Shown here piece after piece: positions 18,428 through 27,955 of a stretch of DNA of 64,000 bases. Below the pieces are notes generated by a model. It saw only the letters and a list, made by a program, of their open reading frames with translations. It was not told the DNA's origin and made no database searches. This DNA is from Sporomusa ovata DSM 2662 (lineage in GTDB: Bacteria; Bacillota; Negativicutes; Sporomusales; Sporomusaceae): positions 310,053 to 374,052 of the forward strand of contig NZ_ASXP01000005.1 of NCBI RefSeq assembly GCF_000445445.1. Direction: 5' to 3'. Within the stretch, counting starts at the first letter, position 1. Every line of letters begins with the position of its first letter. A program made the position numbers and the translations under genes.

Positions 18428-20809
18428 TTAACGTAGCATGGTTAACAACAATTCAGTTATCCCGGCAGAAGGTAAAGGCTTGCTGAATATATAGCCCTGC
18501 ATTTGGTCGCATTGTAACTTCTTTAAAAAGTTGAGTTGCTCAACCGTTTCGACTCCTTCAGCTACTACAGTGTATTGAAGGTTTTTTGCCAACCCCAATA
18601 TGGCTCTGGCAATACTCCCCCCCTCAGGCTCAGTGTCGATATCTTGAATGAAAGAACGATCAATCTTCAATAAATTAACTGGAAATTTCTTTAAATAAAG
18701 TAGCGAAGAATAGCCGATCCCAAAATCGTCGAGCGCAATTTGAACCCCCATGGATCGTAATGTTTGCAGTACTTGAGTAGTGTATTCAGCACTTTTCATG
18801 GCAACTGTCTCGGTAATTTCCAATATAAGCCTCTGTGGATCCAGCCCCGATTGCTCAATTGTCTGAGATATTACTTGCAACAAATTTTGTTGATGAAACT
18901 GACGAGCCGAGAGATTTACTGCCATATAGATGGGCGGTAATCCGTCATCCTGCCATTTCTTAGCCTGACGGCAAGCTGTCTGGAGTACCCACTCGCCGAG
19001 CTTCGTTATCAGTCCACTTTCTTCGGCGGCAGGAATGAACTCCATCGGTGGGATCATCCCTCTGCCCGGGTGTTGCCAGCGTACTAATGCTTCGACCCCA
19101 ACGATACACCCGTTAAAATCGACTTGTGGTTGATAATAAAGAATAAATTGCTCCTCTTCTATGGCTATGCGCAGTTCTGCTTCCATTTCCACGCGCCGGG
19201 AAACCTGAGCTCCCATATCGAAATGATAATGTTGGCAGCACCCGTTACCAAGCTCTTTTCCCTTATACATGGCTAAATCAGCTTGTTTAAGCAAAACGTC
19301 TGCGTCTTGACCGTCGCTTGGAAATACCGAAACTCCAAGTGAGCATGTTATATTGTGCATTTTTTGGTTGTAATGCCATGGCTTTTCCACCGCCTGGATA
19401 ATCTTCTCAGTAATTGGAGTTATATTGTCAATATTTTTTATATTTTCCAACAAAATTATAAATTCATCTCCACCCACACGGGATACGACATCTTCTGCGC
19501 GGAGTGAGGAGCGCAATCTTTCACCGATAACCTTAAGCAGTTCATCACCGGCAAAATGACCAAGTGTATCGTTGATCAGTTTAAAATCATCCAAATCAAG
19601 CATTATGACAGCTAATTTCTGATTGCTCCCCACAGCACGAACAAGAGCGTTTTGCAGGCGATCCCGGAATAGATATCGGTTAGGTAAGTCAGTCAAAGCA
19701 TCGTGATAGGCCATGTGCTCCATCTTTTCATGATGCTTGAATCTCTCTGTGCAGTCAAGAAAGTGAACGGCGAATTTCCCCGGTTCGGGGCAATATGCTT
19801 CTACTTCATAATAGCGGCCTAACTCCCGTGCATATTTAATCATTGAATGCGGTTGGCCGGTAAGAGCTACTTTTCCATATTCTTCGATCCAATACGGCTC
19901 AATATTGGGATGAATCTCCATCACGGTTTTTCCCAGTATCTTATCTCCTTTTAGTCCGGTGAGACGCTCAAAGGCCGGATTTACGGATAAAAAGCGATAA
20001 TCAACCGGCTTTCCGCTTTCATCGCAGATAATATCATGGAGAGCAAAACCATTTATCATGTTGTCAAACAAAGACCGATACCGTTGCTGGCTCTCCTCTA
20101 ACGCGATAGCTTGTTTTTTTAGATTTTCGAATTGTTGTCTTAGCTCGTCTTGCGATGCCATTAGATTTTCTTGAACCGCCACAAGTCCTTCGTCGGTCTG
20201 TTGCAGCTTTCTTTCAGACTGAGTGACCACTGCTTTAAGTTTTATTTGTTGATAAGAAGTTCTGGACATACTATTAGCTACAATATACAACACATTGGCA
20301 GCAGCTTCAATGCTCTCTTTAGATACAATACGAACTTCCTTTACCGCCTCTACATATTCATCAGGAATGACACCGATTTCTTTAGCAAATCGTCGATACT
20401 TTTCTTCTTCCGGTGGAGTAGTTAATATCTGCCCGCCCAGAATGGTGCCGATTAGCTGCCCATTCAACATGATTGGTGCCGCAAAATCAATAAGACCTGC
20501 ATGACATTGGTATATTACCGGCTTACCGGTCCGAGCGGCTTCCTCACCACCTTTGCGATGGGATTCGGCACACCGTTTGCCTCCACATTTTGTGGTCTGG
20601 GTGTAATCCATACAGAAGCGGGTAAAGCTACTTGGCTTTGTAACCGGATTACCTTCAAGATCGACTGTAACACTTGCTAAGCCGACCCCTTTAGCAAAAT
20701 CATCCTGAAATTTTTGTAAGAAATCGATGTCGATCAAATTAGTCAAATTAGTCTTACTTACTTCCCTCTCGTTAGCCGCATTATTTTTACTTTGCATCTT
20801 GTTTTTCAC
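18428..20809 (-). CDS. PocR-PAS-GGDEF-EAL c-di-GMP turnover protein
   Basis: A 793-residue cytoplasmic protein without membrane segments. Domains in order: PocR sensor (~25-190), a coiled coil (~195-245), PAS (~245-355), GGDEF (~365-525) and EAL (~540-785). Both enzymatic halves look intact: RAED before GGDEF marks the I-site and cyclase centre, and EALVRW, NLSARQF, EITETV, DDFGIGYSS and EGVET are the phosphodiesterase residues. It could make or degrade c-di-GMP depending on ligand. The start is a GTG with AAAGGTGAT upstream. The PocR module closely resembles that of the MCP at 2380-3438, including RFCMDY, RCAESHRKGG and CHAGLIDFAAP. Confidence 0.93.
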   Translation of the reverse strand: MKNKMQSKNNAANEREVSKTNLTNLIDIDFLQKFQDDFAKGVGLASVTVDLEGNPVTKPSSFTRFCMDYTQTTKCGGKRCAESHRKGGEEAARTGKPVIYQCHAGLIDFAAPIMLNGQLIGTILGGQILTTPPEEEKYRRFAKEIGVIPDEYVEAVKEVRIVSKESIEAAANVLYIVANSMSRTSYQQIKLKAVVTQSERKLQQTDEGLVAVQENLMASQDELRQQFENLKKQAIALEESQQRYRSLFDNMINGFALHDIICDESGKPVDYRFLSVNPAFERLTGLKGDKILGKTVMEIHPNIEPYWIEEYGKVALTGQPHSMIKYARELGRYYEVEAYCPEPGKFAVHFLDCTERFKHHEKMEHMAYHDALTDLPNRYLFRDRLQNALVRAVGSNQKLAVIMLDLDDFKLINDTLGHFAGDELLKVIGERLRSSLRAEDVVSRVGGDEFIILLENIKNIDNITPITEKIIQAVEKPWHYNQKMHNITCSLGVSVFPSDGQDADVLLKQADLAMYKGKELGNGCCQHYHFDMGAQVSRRVEMEAELRIAIEEEQFILYYQPQVDFNGCIVGVEALVRWQHPGRGMIPPMEFIPAAEESGLITKLGEWVLQTACRQAKKWQDDGLPPIYMAVNLSARQFHQQNLLQVISQTIEQSGLDPQRLILEITETVAMKSAEYTTQVLQTLRSMGVQIALDDFGIGYSSLLYLKKFPVNLLKIDRSFIQDIDTEPEGGSIARAILGLAKNLQYTVVAEGVETVEQLNFLKKLQCDQMQGYIFSKPLPSAGITELLLTMLR

Positions 20810-21030
20810 AATATCACCTTTTGAAATAAAGTTAATGACCAGCGGCTTGTATAAACAAACATAACAATATATTACTTTTGCTTTAGGGCGATTAGTCTGA
20901 ATAGATGCTTATTACAGAACATTCTATTATTGGTTTAATTTCGACATATTTCGTCTTTTCCCTCTTTATATAAAAATCACACCCAATTAAAAATTAAAAA
21001 AGCGCTATCGCGCCCTTGAGGATACGGCTA

Positions 21031-21099
21031 ACCGCACACAGAGAACGCAGAAGGGAGATGTATATCGAGAACATTCCCTCTGCGTTCTCTGTGTGCGGT
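21031..21099. repeat. Long palindromic hairpin repeat, copy 1 (paired with 32473-32533)
   Basis: A near-perfect inverted repeat with ~25-bp arms. Its 39-bp core (21046-21084) is identical to 32473-32511, and similarity continues into GGTTCAAAAAACTTA downstream. It lies between trpB and the upstream signalling gene and could terminate in either direction. The rest of 20810-21190 holds no gene I can support. Confidence 0.85.
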
Positions 21100-21190
21100 T
21101 CAAAAAACTTATGCTTATCTTATAAGTGGTTTGGCCTATAATTAAATTGCCGGGCTCTATAATACCTCTGCCTTTTTGGGGTGAAGCCCG

Positions 21191-22573
21191 CTATTCCTGT
21201 ATTCCCGGTATTTTAGGAAGATTGTCAAAGCCTTTCTGAAGCTCTTCATCTGTTGGAATCTGGTCGACCATTGTTCCTTCGTGAAAGGAACTGTATGCCG
21301 TCATATCAAAAAATCCTGTTCCGGTTAATCCAAATAGGATAGTTTTTTCTTCTCCGGTCTCCTTACATTTCAACGCTTCATCAATTGCAGTACGAATGGC
21401 ATGGGCAGATTCCGGAGCTGGCAGGATACTTTCGTACTTAGCAAAGAAAGTAGCCGCTTCAAATACCTTTGTCTGCTCTACTGATACTGCTTCCATGTAT
21501 CCCTCGTGATACAGCTTAGAAAGGATTGGTGCCATTCCGTGGTATCTCAATCCACCCGCATGGATTGGTGATGGAGCAAATGTACAACCCAGGGTGTACA
21601 TTTTGGCCATAGGCGTAATCCTTCCGGTGTCGCAGTAATCATACATATACTTTCCTCTTGTCAGAGATGGACAGGATGCCGGCTCTACTGCGATTAAGCG
21701 TGGATTGGCCTTACCTGTGATCTTATCCCTCATAAACGGTGCAATTAGGCCACCAAGATTGGAACCGCCGCCAGCGCAACCGATTACTACGTCTGGATAT
21801 TCTCCAAGCATTTCCATAGCTTTTTCACTTTCCAATCCGATGATTGACTGGTGGAGAAGTACCTGATTCAGTACGGAGCCTAACACATATTTATATCCCT
21901 CTGTAGTAACAGCCTTTTCCACGGCTTCAGAAATCGCACATCCAAGGCTTCCTGAAGTATTCGGATTCATTGCCAATATCTTTCTTCCAGCTTCTGTAGT
22001 ATTGCTGGGACTGGCGATTACAGTCGCACCAAAGGTTTCCATAATTGATCTACGAAATGGCTTTTGTTCATAGGATGCCTTTACCATATATACAGTAAGT
22101 GGAATTCCGAAATAGCAGCAAGATTCTGCAAGAGCGGTTCCCCACTGACCTGCTCCTGTTTCAGTTGTAAGTCCCGTTAATCCCTGCTCCTTTGCATAAT
22201 AAGCCTGTGCAATAGCCGAGTTCAGTTTGTGACTTCCAGATGTGTTATTTCCTTCAAATTTGTAGTAAATCTTCGCTGGAGTTTCCAGCGCCTTTTCTAA
22301 ATTATATGCACGACATAATGGTGAAGGCCGGTAATTCTTGTACATTTCCAAAATTTCTTTAGGTATGTCAATATACCTGGTTGTATCATCCAGTTCCTGA
22401 TGAGCCAACTTTTCGCAGAATACAGGATATAAATCTTCTGGCACCACTGGTTTTCCTGTTGCCGGATTTAGCATAGGATCAGGCTTCTCGTTCATATCTG
22501 CACGCAAATTGTACCATTGTGTTGGCATCTGATCCTCAGTTAAATATAATCTGTGCGGAATTTTCTTTGTCAT
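21191..22573 (-). CDS. trpB: Tryptophan synthase beta-like PLP enzyme (TrpB2 type)
   Basis: A 460-residue fold-type II PLP enzyme of the long TrpB2 class. The cofactor Lys lies in GSHKLNSA and the phosphate loop in GCAGGGSNLGG. TrpB makes tryptophan from indole and serine. The N-terminal extension (YNLRADMNEKPDPMLNPATG) distinguishes TrpB2 from canonical TrpB. It stands alone, with no trpA beside it, which fits salvage of free indole. A Trp-specific T-box leader lies directly upstream and ties the gene to tryptophanyl-tRNA charging. Confidence 0.92.
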   Translation of the reverse strand: MTKKIPHRLYLTEDQMPTQWYNLRADMNEKPDPMLNPATGKPVVPEDLYPVFCEKLAHQELDDTTRYIDIPKEILEMYKNYRPSPLCRAYNLEKALETPAKIYYKFEGNNTSGSHKLNSAIAQAYYAKEQGLTGLTTETGAGQWGTALAESCCYFGIPLTVYMVKASYEQKPFRRSIMETFGATVIASPSNTTEAGRKILAMNPNTSGSLGCAISEAVEKAVTTEGYKYVLGSVLNQVLLHQSIIGLESEKAMEMLGEYPDVVIGCAGGGSNLGGLIAPFMRDKITGKANPRLIAVEPASCPSLTRGKYMYDYCDTGRITPMAKMYTLGCTFAPSPIHAGGLRYHGMAPILSKLYHEGYMEAVSVEQTKVFEAATFFAKYESILPAPESAHAIRTAIDEALKCKETGEEKTILFGLTGTGFFDMTAYSSFHEGTMVDQIPTDEELQKGFDNLPKIPGIQE

Positions 22574-22610
22574 GATAAAACTCTCCCTTCATTTATTTAA
22601 ATGATAAATA

Positions 22611-22900
22611 AAATAAGACCTTTGCCTCAAATTTCATTGAGGCAAAAGTCTATACATCTGCGGTACCACTCAAATTGATGCAAAAAAGCACCCACTTTTT
22701 CTGCATACATTATGATATGCACTTCCTTGGTAACGGGTGAAGTTCCCGTCAGGTACTACTAGGCAGCTGTTGCTTGTAGCCGCTTTTCGTCTTGCCCTCT
22801 TAAGTCCATTCAGCTAAGGCTTCCCTGTTGCGATTTCACCACCCGCAACTCTCTGTAAGTGACCAGCACAAAACCTACTCTTCTTAATCATTGGTTTCAA
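22611..22900 (-). promoter_or_regulatory. Tryptophan T-box leader with terminator/antiterminator
   Basis: On the minus strand the T-box sequence GAGTGGTACCGCA (22669-22681) is present, followed by a terminator (22619-22649, stem CTTTTGCCTCAA with T-rich end). Upstream lies the Stem I region with AGAGAG. A GAA-TGG-AC segment puts UGG in the specifier position (complement of 22806-22808), consistent with tRNA-Trp and with the trpB2 gene it precedes. The terminator lies about 40 bases before the trpB start. Confidence 0.93.
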
Positions 22901-22969
22901 AATATGTATTATCAGCTACAGTATAAGCTTCCGTAAATACTTTGTCAATTATTTCTTATTTTCTTCCGC

Positions 22970-23701
22970 CTATCTTGTTACGCCGGTGTAGTAATTTACC
23001 AGTTCTTGATAGGAGTTCAGTTCAGCAAGACCAGTTTCGGTAAGACAATATACCCCGCGGGCGGTCCGCTGAAACCAATGATAATAATTATTCTGCAGAA
23101 TTCCGGCTGTTTTATCAGCGTCAGTTCCAAGTTCTTTGAGCTGTTTCACACTTAACGAACCGTGTTTGACCAGTAATGCAGCAATATGAATGGCAATTTC
23201 CTTATAGGCAGTTACTATTTTTTTGCCGGTGCTGCCGCCGGTATTAAAATCTCCATGCCGTCCGGCAAATTCATCCAGTAATTGCTGTCTTTTCCGCTTG
23301 GCTGACCGCCTGCTAATCTCCCTGTTAAAAGGTTCGGGCGCCAGGGCTTCTTCGACAACTACCGGTGTTTTGCCGTTAGTGACCAGTAGCAAGCCGATTT
23401 CAAGCCGTCGCAACAAATGGCATATATTTCGCCACTTTACGGTCAATAGGGCTCTATTGTTTTTAGGCACCGCTATATATACAATATCGGCAGTACGTTG
23501 TCTTTGCACCGCCTGTAGTATGACTTCAAGGTTGACTCGCAGCTTCATTTCAATAACCAGGAGAGTACCGGCATTATTGATTGCCGTGACATCGCAGTAA
23601 CTAATTTCACTTTTAACTGTATAGCCTTGCCTGACAAGATAATCCCGTACCGGAATATACAGATCCTCTTCCCGGTTGATTATTGTAGTTTTATTCATCA
23701 T
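22970..23701 (-). CDS. DUF2161-family PD-(D/E)XK nuclease-like protein
   Basis: A 243-residue soluble protein. Residues ~10-110 show a restriction-endonuclease-like core: an N-terminal helix (EEDLYIPVRDYL), D in CDVTAI, then VIEMKL as the E-x-K half of the active site. This matches the DUF2161 family. A basic stretch (RRSAKRKRQQ) and a C-terminal winged-helix-like region follow. The biological role is unknown; DNA or RNA processing is a guess. It lies 45 bases downstream of... the ClC gene's 3' end is the neighbour on the other side at 23746, with both genes on the minus strand, so ClC is transcribed first and read-through is possible. Confidence 0.75.
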   Translation of the reverse strand: MMNKTTIINREEDLYIPVRDYLVRQGYTVKSEISYCDVTAINNAGTLLVIEMKLRVNLEVILQAVQRQRTADIVYIAVPKNNRALLTVKWRNICHLLRRLEIGLLLVTNGKTPVVVEEALAPEPFNREISRRSAKRKRQQLLDEFAGRHGDFNTGGSTGKKIVTAYKEIAIHIAALLVKHGSLSVKQLKELGTDADKTAGILQNNYYHWFQRTARGVYCLTETGLAELNSYQELVNYYTGVTR

Positions 23702-23745
23702 ACACCTCGAATTACCAAAAGTCCAACAAACAATAATCCCGAACG

Positions 23746-25308
23746 TTACATTTTGTTCCCCGCCAACAATCGAATTTCATCTGCTTTATCTACTGCCACC
23801 AGCACATATAAATAATCACCAGCCAACATGCGGGTATCCCCTTGAGGGACCAGTTCCTGCTCACCGCGCTTTATACTAACTAATAGAGCTTTGTCAGGCC
23901 AGTTAACATCTTTTACTTCTTTTCTCTCTATTGCCGCACCTGATGCAATCACAGCTTCGACTACCATTCGTTTTGGCATCGTCATATAAGGAGCTTTTCC
24001 TTGTTTACACAATGAGCGGTTTAACAAAGTCTCATATACAGGTTTGCCTTTGCATATATCTGCTACCACATAAGCTGTCATAGATACCACAATTAATGAT
24101 AACATATGCTCAAATGATCCTGTCATTTCCATAATCAAAATACTCCCTGTAATAGGTGCTTTGACAATCGCCGAAAAATACGCAGCCATAGCAAGTACAA
24201 TAAAGTTTCCGCTATAACCAGTTTGAAAAAATCCCATTGAAACTAGCACTTGCCCATACAAATCACCTGCTAAAGCACCAAGCACCAGCATCGGTAAAAA
24301 AATACCGCCGGGAACGCCTGAGCCATAACTAATCATGGTAAAAAAGAACTTTACTGCCAATAAAATAAAAATCATGTTCATGCCTATTCGATCTATGGAT
24401 AAAGTATTAACAAGCTGATTGCCCCCGCCAAGCACCTGAGGTAAAAGGAAACCTAAAATACCTGCTGCCAAAAGCGGTAAAGCTGCCTTCTGCTTAAGAG
24501 AAAGCCCCGTTTTTTCGTATAAGTCCATACTTTTTAGTAAGCAATAATTAAACAAAACACCAAATAACCCCATGATCATTCCTAATAAGACAACCCATCC
24601 ATAAAAACCAGTGGGAAGCACTGGCAGTCCAGCAAAAGAAAATACCGAACTACAACCAAAAAAATGCTGTGTAACCACATCAGCAGTCACTGCAGCAGCA
24701 ACAGCTGTCATTAAAACCGTGGATGAAAAATTCTTGTGAAGTTCCTCAAATGAAAACATTACGCCTGCCAAGGGCGCATTAAATGCCGCCGCAAGACCCG
24801 CACTGGCCCCACTTGTCAATAAATAACGTTCTTCCAGCTTGGTTCTGCCAAGCATTCGGCTAATACCTTGCCCTACCGCTGCGCCCAGTTGAATCGAAGG
24901 GCCTTCGCGTCCTAGTGAAAGCCCGGCACTAATTGCCAATATACCACCAGTTAGCTTATGAATTAGTACCTGTAGCCAATTCATTTTCATCAATCCCAAA
25001 AGAATTCCTTTAACCTGCGGAATACCGCTACCAGCCGCCATAGGCTCTTTTTGGACAACCCAGCCTAGTACACACGCAATAACGAGTAAAACAAAAAACC
25101 AAATTCCCCGCAAGAAAAAATGACCATCTTGAAAAAATTGATATAATAATGTCCGAAACAGTTCACCTTGTTCTAACAAATAACGAAACAGCACCACTAT
25201 TACTCCAGCTAACAGTCCAATCAAAATTCCTTCCCAAAAAATTTTTAAGCGAAAATCTCGCCAATAAATTAACGAAAAATATACATTACTAACTTTTTGC
25301 TTTTGCAT
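23746..25308 (-). CDS. ClC-family chloride channel/transporter with C-terminal TrkA-C domain
   Basis: A 520-residue membrane protein. The ClC selectivity loops are all present: GSGIPQVKG, GREGPSIQLGAAVGQ and GSGVPGGIFLP. A C-terminal TrkA-C-like domain (~440-520) reading LVSIKRGEQELVPQGDTRML probably senses nucleotides or ions. The gating-type Glu is in GREGP. Members exchange chloride for protons or, in some bacteria, export fluoride; this one has the chloride-type motif. The start is ATG with GAGGAG upstream. I found no fluoride riboswitch in the leader. Confidence 0.93.
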   Translation of the reverse strand: MQKQKVSNVYFSLIYWRDFRLKIFWEGILIGLLAGVIVVLFRYLLEQGELFRTLLYQFFQDGHFFLRGIWFFVLLVIACVLGWVVQKEPMAAGSGIPQVKGILLGLMKMNWLQVLIHKLTGGILAISAGLSLGREGPSIQLGAAVGQGISRMLGRTKLEERYLLTSGASAGLAAAFNAPLAGVMFSFEELHKNFSSTVLMTAVAAAVTADVVTQHFFGCSSVFSFAGLPVLPTGFYGWVVLLGMIMGLFGVLFNYCLLKSMDLYEKTGLSLKQKAALPLLAAGILGFLLPQVLGGGNQLVNTLSIDRIGMNMIFILLAVKFFFTMISYGSGVPGGIFLPMLVLGALAGDLYGQVLVSMGFFQTGYSGNFIVLAMAAYFSAIVKAPITGSILIMEMTGSFEHMLSLIVVSMTAYVVADICKGKPVYETLLNRSLCKQGKAPYMTMPKRMVVEAVIASGAAIERKEVKDVNWPDKALLVSIKRGEQELVPQGDTRMLAGDYLYVLVAVDKADEIRLLAGNKM

Positions 25309-25579
25309 AAATTCTCCTCACACCTTTTGTATTACTTGTCGGTTAGTTTGATTTTACGCTGATGTATTCTCTATTTCAACAAAAAATTTGTTTATTGATT
25401 CTGCATCTCTTTTTTCTGCCATCATTCTCGCCCCTACTGCCTCTCTCTAAAAGAGCAGCGACAGTCGATCCTGTTCTTTCAATTAATGGGCTACTACAAA
25501 TTAGCCAATATTTTACTGATCTTAGATTTTGACATAACTTATTTTAAAGTAGTGCACACTTATAGTAGGAGGTGATGAC

Positions 25580-25753
25580 ATGCAGGAAAAAAAAGCAGCC
25601 ACAGATCTGATGAATGAAGCTACTGATAATGCTGCAAAAGCATTAGAAGGGGCAAGCTATCAAAATTCGGACACAGTAACAAAGCAGTACAACGCAAAAA
25701 TTGATAAAGCCTCTGAACTGGCAAGTGCAAAATTTACCCAAAAAACAAAATAA
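25580..25753 (+). CDS. 57-residue small soluble protein
   Basis: A small gene with a strong AGGAGGTGATGAC ribosome-binding site and its own terminator, which is why I accept it despite its length. The product is Ala/Lys-rich and hydrophilic with likely helical content (NEATDNAAKALEGAS, DKASELASAKF). No transmembrane segment and no family I recognise. It sits alone between the ClC and tupC genes, which are on the other strand. General resemblance to small helical stress proteins is not enough to name it. Confidence 0.75.
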   Translation: MQEKKAATDLMNEATDNAAKALEGASYQNSDTVTKQYNAKIDKASELASAKFTQKTK

Positions 25754-25758
25754 GTATA

Positions 25759-25782
25759 GCGCCCAACTTGGGCGCTTGTTTT
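25759..25782 (+). terminator. Terminator of the 57-residue protein gene
   Basis: GCGCCC / GGGCGC stem with a 5-nt loop followed by TTGTTTT, six bases after the stop. Confidence 0.85.
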
Positions 25783-25824
25783 CATAGCAAGGATACACAA
25801 AAGCAAAGTACCTGTTAGCTACAT

Positions 25825-25910
25825 AAAAAAACCTAGGGTAAGCCTATTACAGCTACCTACGGTTTTTTTCATGTTTTTCAATATTCGGTTGAAAGTTATC
25901 TGTACTGAAA
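25825..25910 (-). repeat. Dispersed terminator-containing element, copy 2
   Basis: Homologous over its whole length to 1746-1835, including the non-hairpin part (ATATTCGGTTG..., CTGTACTGAAA). It serves as the terminator of tupC on the minus strand. Confidence 0.75.
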
Positions 25911-25931
25911 ATTACTCAACGTCCCTCAGCC

Positions 25932-27005
25932 TCATACAAGTTGCGCTTCCCCAGGATTAAAGGCGACCTTAATATGCATCCCTACTGATAATCTGCCAAT
26001 AACCTGTTCTCTTTGAACACGAACAGTCAAAGGCAACCCTTGTGCCTCTACCATAATGCGATACGTCCCAATCCCTGGCACTATCTGCGAAACAACGCCT
26101 CCCATAACTACCCATGGATTAAGCTGATAGGCTAACTGTTCATCGCAAACATACAGACAATCTCCAGGCAGACAACAGACCGTCGCCACCGGAATAACCT
26201 CTCCCGGCCAGGCAAAACGCACACCGTTAATCAATTTCACAAAAACGACATCAGCCTGTTGTTCCACCTGACAGGGGACGATATTGTCCATTTCGACCAA
26301 ACTGGCAATTGTCTTATTCACCGGGCGGCGCAGGATTTCTTCCGGCTTATCATCCTGCACGATACAACCTGCCTGCAACACCAAAGCCCGCGCAGCAAAA
26401 TACAGTACATCATTAAAATTATGACTGACTAACATTACTGTAGTACCGCGTTCTATAGCCACCTGCCTTAGTTCCGCCAGCAAGGTATTACGGGTAGGCG
26501 AATCAAGAGCAGCAAACGGTTCATCTAACAACAACAGTTCAGGTTCATAAACCAGAGCGCGGGCCAAACAAACCCGCTGCGCCTCTCCTCCAGATAAATT
26601 CCGGGCTCTTCTTGTAACCAAGTGAGTACAATGAAAAGCATCTAACGCCCCATTTACTTTTTCTTTGATTATACTTGGAGACATACCACGAAATTTTAGC
26701 GCCAATGCCACATTATTAAATACAGTATCATCTAATAACATTGTCTCCTGAAAAACCATTGAACAACGGCGGCGCAGCGTCTGTTTGTCAGCTCTGTCAA
26801 CATCTTCTCCAAATAAATACATCTTCCCCACTTTAGAGGACAAATGCATATTAATCAACTGCAATAGTGTACTTTTGCCTGCACCATTAGGCCCGACTAC
26901 AGCAATAATTTCACCTGCCGATATTGACAATGCTTCAATATTTAATATCTGGCGCTTATTTCGAAAAACTTTAATATCAGCTAATTTCAGCACTGTTTGC
27001 CTCAT
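25932..27005 (-). CDS. tupC: Tungstate/molybdate ABC transporter ATP-binding protein
   Basis: A 357-residue ABC ATPase. Walker A is GPNGAGKST (~37-45), the signature LSGGEAQR, Walker B LLLLDEPFAALD and the switch His in MLVSHN. The C-terminal ~110 residues look like a TOBE-type oxyanion-binding domain, as in ModC/TupC. Its start overlaps the permease gene's stop by four bases. Together they form the energised import machinery for tungstate, but no tupA substrate-binding lipoprotein gene is present nearby. Confidence 0.88.
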   Translation of the reverse strand: MRQTVLKLADIKVFRNKRQILNIEALSISAGEIIAVVGPNGAGKSTLLQLINMHLSSKVGKMYLFGEDVDRADKQTLRRRCSMVFQETMLLDDTVFNNVALALKFRGMSPSIIKEKVNGALDAFHCTHLVTRRARNLSGGEAQRVCLARALVYEPELLLLDEPFAALDSPTRNTLLAELRQVAIERGTTVMLVSHNFNDVLYFAARALVLQAGCIVQDDKPEEILRRPVNKTIASLVEMDNIVPCQVEQQADVVFVKLINGVRFAWPGEVIPVATVCCLPGDCLYVCDEQLAYQLNPWVVMGGVVSQIVPGIGTYRIMVEAQGLPLTVRVQREQVIGRLSVGMHIKVAFNPGEAQLV

Positions 27006-27706
27006 ACACTTTCCCGCTTTCCATCATTTTGCATATAGGTCAGCAAAGCGACTATCGCATAGGCAACAATCAGCAATACAAAACTAAAAGCCAGCGCCAT
27101 GTCGTAATTTCCTTTGCTAACTTCCATAACTGTGGCAGTAGTCAGCACCCTTGTCTCGCCTTTAATATTACCACCAACCATCATGGATGCTCCTACCTCT
27201 GATATCACACCGCCAAAACCGGCCATGACTGCCGCTAGTAAACCCATTTTAGCCTCTTTAATTAATAACCAATTAGCCTGCCACTCTGTAGCGCCCAGTG
27301 AGAGTAACTGAAGCCGTAGTTTAGGATTGAGTCCACTAAGCGCCGCAAAACTTAAGCCAGCTACAATAGGGCTGGCAATAACAGCCTGAGCAATAATCAT
27401 CGCCCAGACCGTATACATCAGGCCTAGCATACCCAATGGCCCGTATCGCCATAAAAACAAACTAACAACTAAGCCTACTACCACTGGTGGCAGCCCCATC
27501 CCAAAATTGATAAAACTAATGCACAGTCTTTTTCCCGGAAAGTCTTTTAACGCTAACCATAGACCCACCGGGATTCCTAACCCCACACTAATCAGAGTTG
27601 CCCAACCAGATACTTTGATAGTCAAAAGGGCAACCTCATAGACCTCAGCATCACCAGTTACCAATAGATATAGCGCCTGGATCAGACCTGAAAATATACT
27701 ATCCAT
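27002..27706 (-). CDS. tupB: Tungstate ABC transporter permease
   Basis: A 234-residue permease with about five to six helices. The coupling segment ISEVGASMMVGGNIKGETR and LTTATVMEVSKG is typical of TupB/WtpB tungstate permeases and differs from ModB. The frame opens at 27742, but the ATG at 27706 is better placed relative to the AAAGGA site. It precedes tupC with a 4-base overlap. The storage-protein gene lies upstream on the same strand, separated by a terminator-like hairpin, so the island may be expressed in two parts. Confidence 0.88.
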   Translation of the reverse strand: MDSIFSGLIQALYLLVTGDAEVYEVALLTIKVSGWATLISVGLGIPVGLWLALKDFPGKRLCISFINFGMGLPPVVVGLVVSLFLWRYGPLGMLGLMYTVWAMIIAQAVIASPIVAGLSFAALSGLNPKLRLQLLSLGATEWQANWLLIKEAKMGLLAAVMAGFGGVISEVGASMMVGGNIKGETRVLTTATVMEVSKGNYDMALAFSFVLLIVAYAIVALLTYMQNDGKRESV

Positions 27707-27841
27707 ATATATAACCATTCCTTTCGCAAACTCAAGGCACAAACAAAATAAACCGCTCTTTTATGTTACTATTTTATCAAATTCGTAATTAAAGGTATAC
27801 GGGCTCTCACCTAAAAATAATATATTTTCTAATATTACAAA

Positions 27842-27874
27842 AGGATACCCCAGCTATTGCTAACTGGAATATCC
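27842..27874 (-). terminator. Probable terminator between the storage-protein gene and tupB
   Basis: Imperfect inverted repeat AGGATA...CCAG / CTGG...TATCCT followed on the minus strand by TTTTG. It lies about 80 bases after the storage-protein stop. Confidence 0.6.
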
Positions 27875-27955
27875 TCGTGGGCTTGCCCATCTTGCAGCAG
27901 CAGTCCTCCATTCCTTGATCCAGGAAGAAAGCCGTTTTTTGCGATCAAATTCGGT

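Noticed and set aside
25309..25560. Fluoride riboswitch ahead of the ClC gene
   Set aside because: Conserved fluoride aptamer positions are missing on the minus strand.
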